The position numbers and the translations under genes were made by a program. Below, piece by piece: positions 19,301-27,287 of a stretch of DNA of 64,000 bases. How positions within the stretch are numbered: position 1 is the stretch's first letter; each line of letters starts with the position of its first letter. A model generated the notes under the pieces. The model was not told where the DNA came from and made no database searches. It worked only from the letters and a program-made list of their open reading frames with translations. The stretch comes from Rhizobium sp. BK602 (lineage in GTDB: Bacteria > Pseudomonadota > Alphaproteobacteria > Rhizobiales > Rhizobiaceae). The stretch spans positions 992,001 to 1,056,000 of the forward strand of contig NZ_JACIBC010000001.1 of assembly GCF_014195095.1 (NCBI RefSeq), given 5' to 3'.

Positions 19301-19969
19301 TCAGAATACGAATTCCTTGGCCTTGGCGAAGCCCGGCAGCGGCTTGACCGATGCATTGAAGAAGACGTTTTCGGACAAGGCGCCACGCTCGCGGATGAAG
19401 ACGGTGGCACGGGCGGCATGACCATAACCGAGCACGACGATCAACCGGCCGCCTTCGCCGAGCTGGTCGAGAAGCGCCGGCGGCACTTCCTCGACGGAGC
19501 CATCGACGAAGATGACATCGTAAGGACCGCCGGCGGCATTGCCCTTTTCCAGCTCGCCGGTGACGACGGTGACGTTGTCATTGCCGAGGGCTGCGAGATT
19601 GGCCTTGGCCTGCGACGCCAGCGCCTCGTCGGATTCGAGCGCGGTGACCTTACCGGCGAGGATCGACAGCAATGCCGAAACGTAACCGGTGCCGGCGCCG
19701 ACATCCAGAACCTTGTCCTGCTTGCCGATCGCGCCGAGCTGCAGCAGCTTTGCCAGCGGCGAAGCTTCCATCAGGAAACGCCCCGGCTTGCCGGCAGCCG
19801 CCGGACAGACCTCGATATCGGTATCGATATAGGCCAGGAGCTTCGACTTCTCCGGCACGAAATTCTCGCGCGGCACCGTCAGAAACGCATTCAACACGGA
19901 ATGGGAGGTGACATCCGTCGTGCGGATCTGGTTCTCGACCATCTTCACGCGTGCTGCTTCGAAATCCAT
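19301..19969 (-). CDS. pcm: Protein-L-isoaspartate O-methyltransferase
   Basis: A methyltransferase that repairs isoaspartyl residues in aged proteins using S-adenosylmethionine. The 222-aa protein begins MDFEAARVKMVENQIRTTDV. It contains the SAM-binding VLDVGAGTGYVSALLS (about residue 83) and VTALESDEALA, then DVIFVDGSVEEVP, consistent with the PCMT family in the rhizobial form that lies near valS. ATG codons at 19972 and 19969 both follow GAGAGGAT; the second is better spaced. In related genomes tolC follows this gene, but it does not here. Confidence 0.9.
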   Translation of the reverse strand: MDFEAARVKMVENQIRTTDVTSHSVLNAFLTVPRENFVPEKSKLLAYIDTDIEVCPAAAGKPGRFLMEASPLAKLLQLGAIGKQDKVLDVGAGTGYVSALLSILAGKVTALESDEALASQAKANLAALGNDNVTVVTGELEKGNAAGGPYDVIFVDGSVEEVPPALLDQLGEGGRLIVVLGYGHAARATVFIRERGALSENVFFNASVKPLPGFAKAKEFVF

Positions 19970-20127
19970 CATATCCTCTCGCGCCCAAGGGCTAAGCCGG
20001 TTTTTGCTCTTATGCTCCGCGTGTCTTAATCGCGTGCGGCTGCGCTTTCAAGGCATCCCGGCAACGGGCGCGGAAATTCTGACGATGCGTCGCCGCGCGA
20101 CAACAGCCCGTCGTCCTTCCGGCGCGA

Positions 20128-21270
20128 TCAAACCACCTTCTTTTTGATGAGCTCGGACGGCTCGGCCGCCGCCCGCCCGCCCCTGCCGAGATTGCGGCCG
20201 AACTCGTGGAACGGCCTCTCTATATAGAGGTAGGACAGGCGGGAGACGACCAGCGTACCGGCAAGGGTCGCCGTCAGCAGATAGAGTGCCTGCTCCCAAG
20301 GCGACGCCAGCCCCATCCTTGGCAGCGTGGCGAGCGCCAAAAGCAGCACCAGCATATGCGACAGATAGAGCGAATAGGCCATGCCGCCCAGCCATTGCAG
20401 CGGCCGGCTGCAGGCAAGGGCGGAGATTTTTTCATAGACGGCGCCCCTGCCCTCGCGGGCCGAAACGATCACCAGGATCGCCGTCAGCCAGATGGCGAGC
20501 GGCAGATAGGCGACGGAACGCTGCAGGATGCACAGCCCGACGCCAACAAGCCAAAGCTGCGGCAAAGGCAGGGATTGGAGAAAAGGCTCGCCAAGCGCAC
20601 GATGCTTCATGAAATAGAAGCTGGCGATGCCGATACCGAAATCCACCAGCCATTTGCCGAGAAAGCTCTGCGGCAGCTTCGGCAAGATGGCCGAGATCGC
20701 GAGCATCAGCAGAACGAGAAGCGTGATTCGCAGCCATGATATCGGCCTGGCGACCAATCCGATCAGCAACGGCGCGACCAGATAAAACTGCCACTCGAGC
20801 GAGATGCTCCAGGCCTGACCGAGAAAGGCATAATCGGTCGATGGCAGGAGGCGTGGCGGCACCAGCCCGTGCAAGCCCGTCACATGCGCCAGCAGATGCC
20901 AGGGCCAATAGGCAAGCGTATCCGCGGCAATGCCGATACGCGCGGCCTTCATCGAACCGTCGGGCGAATTCGTCCATATCTGCAGCGCGATTGCCGCGAC
21001 CGTGACCGAGATCGCCAGATAGAAGAGATAGGCGGGGAAAATTCGAAGTGCGCGCCGGGCGATATAGAGACGATACGGCTCCGGCCGCTTGTCGATCAGC
21101 GCGGTGATGGCGAAGCCGCTGAGGATGATGAACACATCCACGGCATATTCATTATAGAACCGCTCCTGAAACAATCGCCCGTGAATGGCGACGGCCGAGG
21201 CGACATGGCCGACCAGAACCCAGATCGCCAGCAGACCCCGCAAGGCCTCGAATTCTCTCACATATTTCAT
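20128..21270 (-). CDS. Membrane acyltransferase (acyltransferase family 3)
   Basis: A 380-aa integral membrane protein with about ten hydrophobic segments. It begins MKYVREFEALRGLLAIWVLVGHVAS, the typical acyltransferase-3 start with the catalytic His in the first helix. It also has YAVDVFIILSGFAITALI and WSISLEWQFYLVAPLL. Such proteins O-acetylate or acylate exported polysaccharides, lipopolysaccharide or Nod-factor-like glycans, and the substrate here cannot be told. It stands alone, upstream of pcm. The basic C-terminal tail ends LIKKKVV. Confidence 0.9.
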   Translation of the reverse strand: MKYVREFEALRGLLAIWVLVGHVASAVAIHGRLFQERFYNEYAVDVFIILSGFAITALIDKRPEPYRLYIARRALRIFPAYLFYLAISVTVAAIALQIWTNSPDGSMKAARIGIAADTLAYWPWHLLAHVTGLHGLVPPRLLPSTDYAFLGQAWSISLEWQFYLVAPLLIGLVARPISWLRITLLVLLMLAISAILPKLPQSFLGKWLVDFGIGIASFYFMKHRALGEPFLQSLPLPQLWLVGVGLCILQRSVAYLPLAIWLTAILVIVSAREGRGAVYEKISALACSRPLQWLGGMAYSLYLSHMLVLLLALATLPRMGLASPWEQALYLLTATLAGTLVVSRLSYLYIERPFHEFGRNLGRGGRAAAEPSELIKKKVV

Positions 21271-21500
21271 AAACCGCTCCACCAGTCTATTCGAATGTTC
21301 GAACGGGACATAGGGGAGCAATCGATTTCTGCAATGCAATATCGTTGCTGCAAATGCGTTATCACGACGATCGGCCGGTGTGGCGGCAGCTCCCCCAAGC
21401 ACAATCGACAAGTTATTTGATCATCGGCGGCAATAGGTCTTGCACTCTCCTGAGATTCGTTCTAAACGCCCGCCATCACTCGCCTTTATTTATATCGGAT

Positions 21501-21574
21501 GGCCTCGTGGCGGAGTGGTTACGCAGAGGACTGCAAATCCTTGTATTCCGGTTCGATTCCGGACGAGGCCTCCA
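21501..21574 (+). tRNA. tRNA-Cys (GCA)
   Basis: A full cloverleaf: acceptor stem GGCCTCG/CGAGGCC, anticodon arm AGGA-CTGCAAA-TCCT with anticodon GCA, TPsiC arm CCGG-TTCGATT-CCGG, discriminator T (usual in tRNA-Cys is U) and encoded CCA. 74 bases. Confidence 0.98.
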
Positions 21575-21950
21575 CCTCCCCTAGTTTTCGTCAGCTTTGA
21601 CACCGGTATGGTCGATGTTTTGCGCCGGAATCGGCGCATGGGAGCATGAGCGATCCTGTCTCCGTCGCAAGCACCCTTCCCTCCGGTTACGGACACCCCT
21701 TGCCCGCAACTAGCGGAAAGCCCTGATCGGGCGATTTGCGTCATTTTTGCAACAAAGATTTTTTTCAAGTAGCGTACATATAGTTCGCAAATCTTAGTAA
21801 CTTGCCAAATCAGCGAAGCGGGTTCACCAAATAGTTCGTGAGACTTACTATCTCACATCCGATGACAGGGAACATTGAACGGGATGGGGTTGGGCACGCC
21901 GTTTTTCGGCGCGATATCTCATGCCCAATCATGAAAAGATTGGAGTTATT
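21575..21950. other. 376-base upstream region of the porin gene
   Basis: Between tRNA-Cys and the porin start. It is AT-rich in the last 200 bases, with T-runs around 21740-21770, and should hold the porin promoter and a long 5' leader. I see no convincing -35/-10 pair and no gene. Confidence 0.5.
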
Positions 21951-23054
21951 ATGAACATCAAGAGCCTTCTTCTCGGCTCCGCTGCCGCGCTTGCAGCAGC
22001 AACCGGCGCGCATGCGGCGGACGCCATCGTCGCCGCCGAGCCGGAGCCGCTGGAATATGTCCGCATCTGCGACGCATACGGTCCAGGCTACTTCTTCATT
22101 CCGGGTACCGAAACCTGCCTCAAGGTCGGCGGCAAGGTTCGTACCGAAGGTGAATGGTACAACGCCTATAATCGGACCAGCAGCCAGGGCACGCTCTGGC
22201 ATACCCGCGCGGAATTGAATGTCGATACCGCGACCGACACCGAATACGGCCCGTTGAAGACCGAAACCATCGTCCGCTGGGACTGGAACGACGGCGGCTC
22301 GACGAGCACGAACCTGCTGTGGTCCTATATCAGCCTCGGCGGCTTTACCGTCGGTAAGAAGGACTCGGCTTACAACCTGTATATCGGTTACGCCGGCGAC
22401 GTCATCAACGACGACGTGATCTATGACGGTCCGTACGAACTGAACCAGATCACCTACAACTACGATGCCGGCAACGGCTTCACGGCTGTGGTCTCGGTCG
22501 AAGACAGCAACTCCAGCGGCTCCGGCGCTTCCTATGGCGCAAGCTGGTGGACGGATGACAAGGAAAATCACTACGCTCCGGACGCCGTTGCCGGTCTCGG
22601 CTACAAGGCCGGCGCATGGCAGTTCCGCGTCGTCGGTGGTTATGACTCCATCGTCGAGGAAGGCGCCATCAAGGCTCGCGTCGATGCCGACTTCGGTGCT
22701 TTCTCGGCCTTCCTGATGGGCGGCTGGAACACGGACGGCGACAAGCTCAACAAGTATGCCGGCACCAACCAGGACGTCTCGGCTTGCACGGCGCCGAACG
22801 GCACCGTCAATGCAGCCAAGTGCGGCTGGGGTGACTGGGCCGTCTGGGGCGGCGTTGGCGTTCCGTTCAATGAAAAGCTGAAGTGGAACCTGCAGCTCGC
22901 CTACACCGACTCGAAGATCTTCGAAGCAACCACGAACCTGAAGTTCAATCCGGTCAAGGACCTGCTGGTCGAGCCGGAAGTGACTTATGTTCACTATGAC
23001 TACGCCAAGGACGATACGGTTTCCGGTATCCTCCGCTTCGAGCGCAACTTCTGA
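21951..23054 (+). CDS. Porin of the rhizobial RopA / porin-2 family
   Basis: General outer-membrane porin. The 367-aa protein has a signal peptide (MNIKSLLLGSAAALAAATGAHA) and the family landmark VRICDAYGPGYFFIPGTETCLKVGG, with two cysteines near residues 47 and 64. It also has repeated amphipathic strands and a C-terminal LRFERNF ending in Phe. The start follows TTGGAG. Rhizobia carry several paralogues (RopA types), and which one this is cannot be decided here. Own terminator at 23089. Confidence 0.95.
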   Translation: MNIKSLLLGSAAALAAATGAHAADAIVAAEPEPLEYVRICDAYGPGYFFIPGTETCLKVGGKVRTEGEWYNAYNRTSSQGTLWHTRAELNVDTATDTEYGPLKTETIVRWDWNDGGSTSTNLLWSYISLGGFTVGKKDSAYNLYIGYAGDVINDDVIYDGPYELNQITYNYDAGNGFTAVVSVEDSNSSGSGASYGASWWTDDKENHYAPDAVAGLGYKAGAWQFRVVGGYDSIVEEGAIKARVDADFGAFSAFLMGGWNTDGDKLNKYAGTNQDVSACTAPNGTVNAAKCGWGDWAVWGGVGVPFNEKLKWNLQLAYTDSKIFEATTNLKFNPVKDLLVEPEVTYVHYDYAKDDTVSGILRFERNF

Positions 23055-23088
23055 CCTGATCTGACTTGACCTCCGATCAGAGAAGAGA

Positions 23089-23119
23089 GGGGCCTGGCTT
23101 TCCCTGCCAGGCCCCTTTT
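23089..23119 (+). terminator. Rho-independent terminator of the porin gene
   Basis: GGGGCCTGGC, a seven-base loop, GCCAGGCCCC, then TTTT. Perfect 10-bp stem 34 bases past the porin stop. Confidence 0.93.
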
Positions 23120-23272
23120 CCATGTCGGCTCCTCGAACAGTTTCTTTCGTCTCCGGCCCTATCGCATTGCGTGTCGCGCGACGGCCATGGTCAACTTTAA
23201 AGCGGAACATTCGGGCAGCTGCCGCGTTTATCTGCTAAAAGGGACATGGTTCGAACATAAGGAGTCGATGTC

Positions 23273-23626
23273 TTGAGACATTTCGCTTCGCTTGCCCTGG
23301 CCGCTACGCTGACCATGGGAACGTTGCTGGCGGCCTCTGTGCCGGCAATGGCAATGCCTGCGACCAATTCGCCCTCGCCCAATGTTTCCGGCATCGTTCT
23401 CGTCCAGGAACGCGGATCTCGGCGCTATCTGGATTACGATCGCGGACGGCGGGAATATTGGCGCGAGCGTCATCATGATCGCCGCCATTGGCGCGAGAGC
23501 CGCGACCGGCGCTGGGATCGCCGTTGGGATCGGCGCCGCTATTGGGATGACGACCGGGGCTATTATTATGACCGGCGCTACTACCGTCCGCGCCGCAGCG
23601 GCTTCATCCTGGAAATCCGCCCGTAA
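23273..23626 (+). CDS. Small secreted Arg/Tyr/Asp-rich protein
   Basis: A 117-aa protein with a signal peptide (MRHFASLALAATLTMGTLLAASVPAMA), then a strongly basic, aromatic body with repeated DRRWDRRWDRRRYWDD and RGYYYDRRYYRPRR segments. The function is not known; similar Arg/Tyr-rich secreted proteins are common in rhizobia. The start is a TTG (23273), placed eight bases after AAGGAG. A nearer ATG at 23268 opens only a two-codon frame whose TGA overlaps the TTG. Its upstream gap (23055-23272) contains the porin terminator. Confidence 0.75.
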   Translation: MRHFASLALAATLTMGTLLAASVPAMAMPATNSPSPNVSGIVLVQERGSRRYLDYDRGRREYWRERHHDRRHWRESRDRRWDRRWDRRRYWDDDRGYYYDRRYYRPRRSGFILEIRP

Positions 23627-23676
23627 TCCGGAGCAATGAAGCGCGGCGCGCCGCCTTGCATGTTCCGCAAAAGATT

Positions 23677-23710
23677 CCGGCCGCTGTCGAAGGAATTCGA
23701 CAGCGGCCGG
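23677..23710. terminator. Perfect 15-bp palindrome between convergent genes
   Basis: CCGGCCGCTGTCGAA, a GGAA loop and its exact complement. A second, shorter hairpin (GCCGGTC/GACCGGC, 23719-23738) follows. It lies between the convergent genes at 23273 and 23759 and probably serves as a bidirectional terminator; on the minus strand it is followed by TCTTTT. The flank GCATGTTCCGCAAAAG resembles a motif common in rhizobial intergenic repeats. Confidence 0.6.
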
Positions 23711-23758
23711 TTCATGTTCCGCCGGTCTGCGCCGACCGGCATAAACACTGATGCCGAA

Positions 23759-23929
23759 TTAACGGCAGACGCGTTCCTTACGGATGACCCAGTGGCCATG
23801 TACCTTGTGCTTCACGGTCTTCACGAAGCAGTCATGGTGATGGCGATGGAACGGGGCAGCCTGGGACGGCGCGCTGACGGCGACGACGGATGCCAGGGCA
23901 ACGGCGGAAGCGAGAATCAGGTTTTTCAT
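23759..23929 (-). CDS. Short secreted His/Cys protein, 56 aa
   Basis: A 56-residue frame starting MKNLILASAVALASVVAVSA, a clear signal peptide with cleavage after SQA. It is followed by a mature part of about 30 residues, APFHRHHHDCFVKTVKHKVH..., with two cysteines and five or more histidines, ending RKERVCR. AGGTTCGAC precedes the ATG (weak site). The combination of signal peptide, full-length in-frame codons and convergent palindrome supports a real gene. The two-Cys/His-rich mature peptide suggests a disulfide-bonded or metal-binding envelope peptide, which is inference. Confidence 0.7.
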   Translation of the reverse strand: MKNLILASAVALASVVAVSAPSQAAPFHRHHHDCFVKTVKHKVHGHWVIRKERVCR

Positions 23930-24290
23930 GTCGAACCTCTAAAGCATTTGGGGGACTATGCTGCGCAATAGCGCCCGTCCTTGATGCGCCAACTCAGCTT
24001 AACGATACATGAATGTATCCTCACATTTTCGAGAGCAGCCGATTGCGCCCCAGCGATAATGATTTCGCGTTCCCTACCATGACAGAGCTACGATCGGCGG
24101 AGATCGACGAACCGGCGCTCATCCGGACGCCCTTAGTGGAACTGAACGAGAGCGTTCGCCGCAAACTCGCCGAATTGGATCAACAGTTCACCGAAAGCCG
24201 AGAGCTTCTGCAATCGAGCAAGTTCAAGCTAGTTTTTCGAGGAAAGGCAAATCGAACAGCGGCGCGGTGTGCGTGTTCTATGAAGAAGAG
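23930..24290. other. 361-base stretch beside tRNA-Asn
   Basis: Between the small secreted protein and tRNA-Asn. A plus-strand frame from ATG 24082 encodes a coiled-coil-like stretch (ELNESVRRKLAELDQQFTES) and then runs into the antisense of the tRNA with no conserved ending. It may be the remnant of a truncated gene or mere chance. No promoter is evident. Confidence 0.35.
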
Positions 24291-24365
24291 TGGCTCCCCG
24301 GGCCGGATTCGAACCGGCGACCTGTCGATTAACAGTCGAATGCTCTACCGCTGAGCTACCAGGGA
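24291..24365 (-). tRNA. tRNA-Asn (GTT)
   Basis: On the minus strand the acceptor stem TCCCTGG pairs with CCGGGGA (one G-U). The D arm is GCTCAGCGGTAGAGC, the anticodon arm CGACTGTTAATCG holds anticodon GTT, the TPsiC arm is GCCGGTTCGAATCCGGC, the discriminator is G, and CCA is encoded. 75 bases. Confidence 0.98.
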
Positions 24366-24481
24366 ATGCGCTTGGCGCGGTGTGAGCGGGGTAATACAAA
24401 TGCTTTCCCGATTTGCCAAGCGCTTTTTTCAAAAAAATCGATTTCCCTTGTATTATTTCGTCGCCTCACCATTTCCTGTGG

Positions 24482-24796
24482 ATGACTGACCAAGCCAGAA
24501 CGACGGAAAACAGCGGCCGCAACGGGGGTGAAAAGGCCCGGCGTTTCGGCATAGATCCCAGCCGGCGCGAGCTGGTGATAGGCTCCATCCGCATCCCGCT
24601 TCCAAGATCCCGCCTTGCCCGCGTTGGGCTCGGCATCGGGCTGATCATCGGTGGCTGCCTCGGCTTTCTGCCCATTCTCGGCTTCTGGATGCTGCCGCTT
24701 GGCTTCGTCGTGCTGTCGCATGACCTATCACTGGTGCGGCGCTGGCGCCGACGCTTTGCCGTATGGTGGACGAGACGGCGCCGTCCGGCGGGCTGA
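24482..24796 (+). CDS. Small membrane protein (PGPGW-like)
   Basis: A 104-aa protein: a hydrophilic N-terminus, the SRRELVIGSIRIPLPRSRLARVGLGIGLIIGG segment, then hydrophobic helices separated by FLPILGFWMLPLGFVVLSHDLSLVRRWRRR, and a basic C-terminus. The ILGFWMLPLGxxxLSHD pattern recurs in small rhizobial inner-membrane proteins of unknown function. The start at 24482 has only a weak ribosome site (CCTGTGG); an ATG at 24413 gives 127 aa. It converges on the acetyltransferase gene. Confidence 0.7.
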   Translation: MTDQARTTENSGRNGGEKARRFGIDPSRRELVIGSIRIPLPRSRLARVGLGIGLIIGGCLGFLPILGFWMLPLGFVVLSHDLSLVRRWRRRFAVWWTRRRRPAG

Positions 24797-24810
24797 TTGC
24801 CGCTTCTTCC

Positions 24811-25368
24811 CTACGTCGTGGACAGAACCCTGGCGGGATTGCCGACCACGGTCGCGCCCGCCGCGACGCTTTTGGTGACCACCGAACCGGCCCCGACGAT
24901 CGCGCCGTCGCCGATCGTCACCCCACCCAGGATGATGGCGCTGCCGCCGATCCAGACATTCTTGCCGATTTCCACTGGCCGCGCGATCTCGAGCCCCGTG
25001 CTTCGCAGCGCCGGATCCTTATGATGTTCCGGGCAATAGATCTGAACGCCCGGTCCCAGCATGCTGCCTTCACCGATTCGCACCGAGGCGCTGTCGAGAA
25101 TCGTGCAGCCGGCATTCAGGTAGACCCTGGGACCGAGCCAGATGTTGATGCCGTAAGTGCAATGAAACGGCGCCTCGATGAAGGTGCCCGCGCCCGCGCC
25201 GGCAAACAGCGTCGACAGCATCGGGCCAAAACTGCCGCGCTGGACCGGCGACATCATATTGTGCTGGTGCACGGCGTCGCGGGCGCTTGCCCGCAAGGCC
25301 TCCAGCTCGGGATCGAGACAGCAATACCATTCGCCGGCCGCCATCTTCTGTCGCTCGCTCTCCGCCAT
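24811..25368 (-). CDS. Hexapeptide-repeat sugar O-acetyltransferase (Maa/NodL type)
   Basis: A 185-aa left-handed beta-helix acetyltransferase. It starts with the Mac N-terminal domain (MAESERQKMAAGEWYCCLDPELEALR), then FIEAPFHCTYGINIWLGPRVYLNAGCTILD and the tandem hexapeptides VEIGKNVWIGGSAIILGGVTIGDGAIVGAGSVV, ending GNPARVL. The catalytic His is expected in YCPEHHKDPALR. Acetyl-CoA dependent; the substrate may be maltose or other sugars, or a nodulation oligosaccharide if NodL-like. Context gives no help: neighbours are a small membrane gene and the Ugp importer. Confidence 0.92.
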   Translation of the reverse strand: MAESERQKMAAGEWYCCLDPELEALRASARDAVHQHNMMSPVQRGSFGPMLSTLFAGAGAGTFIEAPFHCTYGINIWLGPRVYLNAGCTILDSASVRIGEGSMLGPGVQIYCPEHHKDPALRSTGLEIARPVEIGKNVWIGGSAIILGGVTIGDGAIVGAGSVVTKSVAAGATVVGNPARVLSTT

Positions 25369-25841
25369 GGATTCGCCTCCCCGCGCTTCGTTATGCAGGG
25401 ACGATCATGCACATGACGGAAGCGGACGGCAAGGAGCAGGTCCCGCTGAATTCATACGGACCGGAAGCCCCAGGCCGGCGGCTTCCGCAATCATCAGCAC
25501 CGGCGGAGCGAAACCGGCCAAGGCAAGTATAGCCGCGATCGGAAATGAGATTCCGATCATATAGCCCATCGTCCCGACAAGACATGGGATCGACGAGGCA
25601 TGTGCATCTCGCTCGCGATCATAAATATTAGACAAACATCAAGTTACACTTGCCGCCCCAACTGTCCTTTCCTTCCAGTTCAGCCGAAACAGGTCTTTGA
25701 AAGCGTTTGCAGAGACGAAAAACCGCCTCCGAGCGGCAGATTCGCACCCACAACAAACTGTCACACAGCATGTCTATAACGCCGCTACCGCGGACTTGCG
25801 CAAGGCCACCGGTTCCGAACTTTTCAAAAGGAAATAGGGAT
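25369..25841. other. 473-base upstream region of ugpB
   Basis: It should hold divergent promoters for the acetyltransferase and ugpB. CTGTCAC (25758) and ATGTCTA (25770) are two PHO-box-like half sites twelve bases apart, just before TATAAC (25775). A minus-strand frame from TTG 25635 (76 codons) has one hydrophobic segment but no start signal, and I do not treat it as a gene. Confidence 0.45.
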
Positions 25842-27194
25842 ATGTCCAAACTTAAAAATTGCATTTCGGCGGCCGCCGCCGGTGTGATGAGCGTCGCGCT
25901 GGCCCTGCCGGCCGCCGCCGCGCCGACCAAGTTCGATTTCTGGTTCGGCCTGTCGGGCGACCTGGAACGCGTCGTCCAGACGCTGTGCAAGAACTTCAAC
26001 GATTCGCAGAAGGATTATGAAGTCGTCTGCACCAGCCAGGGCAACTACGACGCCACCCTGCAGAACACCATCGCCGCCTTCCGCGCCGGCAAGCAGCCGG
26101 CCGTCGTTCAGGTCTACGACGCCGGCACCGCGACCATGATGCTCTCCGGCGCCTATTACCCGGCCGGCAAGCTGATGTCCGAAAACGGCTACAAGATCGA
26201 CTGGAAGGACTATTTCCCCGGCATTGCGCGCTATTACGCGACGTCCAAGGGCGAGCTGCTCTCCTTCCCGTTCAACTCCTCGACCGCCCTGCTCTACTGG
26301 AACAAGGACGCCTTCGCCAAGATCGGCAAGACCGCGGCTCCGAAGACCTGGGAAGAAGCAGCCGACGACATGAAGGCGCTGAAGGGCGCAGGCTATGATT
26401 GCCCGATGGCGATCAACATCTCCGGCAACGAGAGCTGGCAGCTCATGGAGCAGTTCTCCGCGATCCATAACCAGCCGATCGCCACCAAGAACAACGGCTA
26501 TGACGGCCTTGACGCCCGCCTCGAGGTCAACAAGACCAAGTTCGTCAAATACGTGACCGACCTCAAGAGCTGGTACGATCAGGGCCTCATCAAGATCAAG
26601 TCGAAGGATCTCGGCCAGGACATGGTGCAGGCCTTCGCCGCCGGCGATTGCCAGATGATCATGACCTCGGTCGGCGACCACGGCACGGTCGGCAAGACCC
26701 AGAAGGCCGGCATGAACTGGGATGTCGCCGAGCTTCCGGTCTATGCCGGCACCGAACGCAAGAACTCGCTGGTCGGCGGCGCTTCGCTCTGGGTCCTCTC
26801 CGGCAAGTCGGCTGACGAATACAAGGGCGCTGCCGCGTTCCTGAACTTCATCCACGACCCCAAGACCGCCCTGTTCTGGTCGACCAACACCGGCTATATC
26901 CCGGTGACGAACTCCGGCTTCGAATTCATGAAGTCCTCCGGCTTTTACGACAAGGCCCCCTACAAGGGCCGCGAAGTCGCCATCGCCAGCCTGACCGCTT
27001 CCGAGCCGACCTCGATCACCCGCGGCATCCGTCTCGGCAACTTCACGCAGATCCGCGCCGAATTCGGCAACCAGATGCAGGCGATCTTCGCCAACAAGGT
27101 CAGCGTCCAGGACGGCATCGACAATCTCGTCAAGAACGGCAATGCCGTCCTCGAGCGCTTCGAAGCCACCTACAAGGGCAAGCAGCTTCCGTAA
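25842..27194 (+). CDS. ugpB: sn-Glycerol-3-phosphate ABC transporter, substrate-binding protein
   Basis: Periplasmic binding protein that captures glycerol-3-phosphate or glycerophosphodiesters for import as carbon and phosphorus source. 450 aa, with a signal peptide (MSKLKNCISAAAAGVMSVALALPAAAA). The UgpB pattern follows: KFDFWFGLSGDLERVVQTLCKNFN, QGNYDATLQNTIAAFRAGKQPAVVQVYDAGTATMMLSGAY, and the C-terminal LGNFTQIRAEFGNQMQAI. ATG at 25842 behind AAAGGAAATAGGG. Followed by a strong hairpin (27216-27247) before ugpA, as is common after highly expressed binding-protein genes. Confidence 0.95.
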   Translation: MSKLKNCISAAAAGVMSVALALPAAAAPTKFDFWFGLSGDLERVVQTLCKNFNDSQKDYEVVCTSQGNYDATLQNTIAAFRAGKQPAVVQVYDAGTATMMLSGAYYPAGKLMSENGYKIDWKDYFPGIARYYATSKGELLSFPFNSSTALLYWNKDAFAKIGKTAAPKTWEEAADDMKALKGAGYDCPMAINISGNESWQLMEQFSAIHNQPIATKNNGYDGLDARLEVNKTKFVKYVTDLKSWYDQGLIKIKSKDLGQDMVQAFAAGDCQMIMTSVGDHGTVGKTQKAGMNWDVAELPVYAGTERKNSLVGGASLWVLSGKSADEYKGAAAFLNFIHDPKTALFWSTNTGYIPVTNSGFEFMKSSGFYDKAPYKGREVAIASLTASEPTSITRGIRLGNFTQIRAEFGNQMQAIFANKVSVQDGIDNLVKNGNAVLERFEATYKGKQLP

Positions 27195-27215
27195 GCTGAA
27201 AGCCGCGACACACAG

Positions 27216-27247
27216 CGTCCGCCGGGACTTTCCCGGCGGACGTTTGT
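27216..27247 (+). terminator. Intercistronic hairpin between ugpB and ugpA
   Basis: CGTCCGCCGGGA, a CTT loop and TCCCGGCGGACG form a perfect 12-bp stem, with TTTG after it. It probably attenuates transcription so that ugpB exceeds ugpA/E, or protects the ugpB mRNA 3' end. Confidence 0.85.
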
Positions 27248-27287
27248 CATGACCGAGAATGGCATCAGACCAAAGCCGGAAGAATCC

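Noticed and set aside
21810..23210. Minus-strand frame of about 460 codons opposite the porin
   Set aside because: Mirror frame; the plus strand has a signal peptide, porin motifs and a C-terminal Phe.
25405..25635. Minus-strand 76-codon frame with a hydrophobic segment
   Set aside because: Starts at TTG without a ribosome site and ends in a non-conserved tail; treated as chance.
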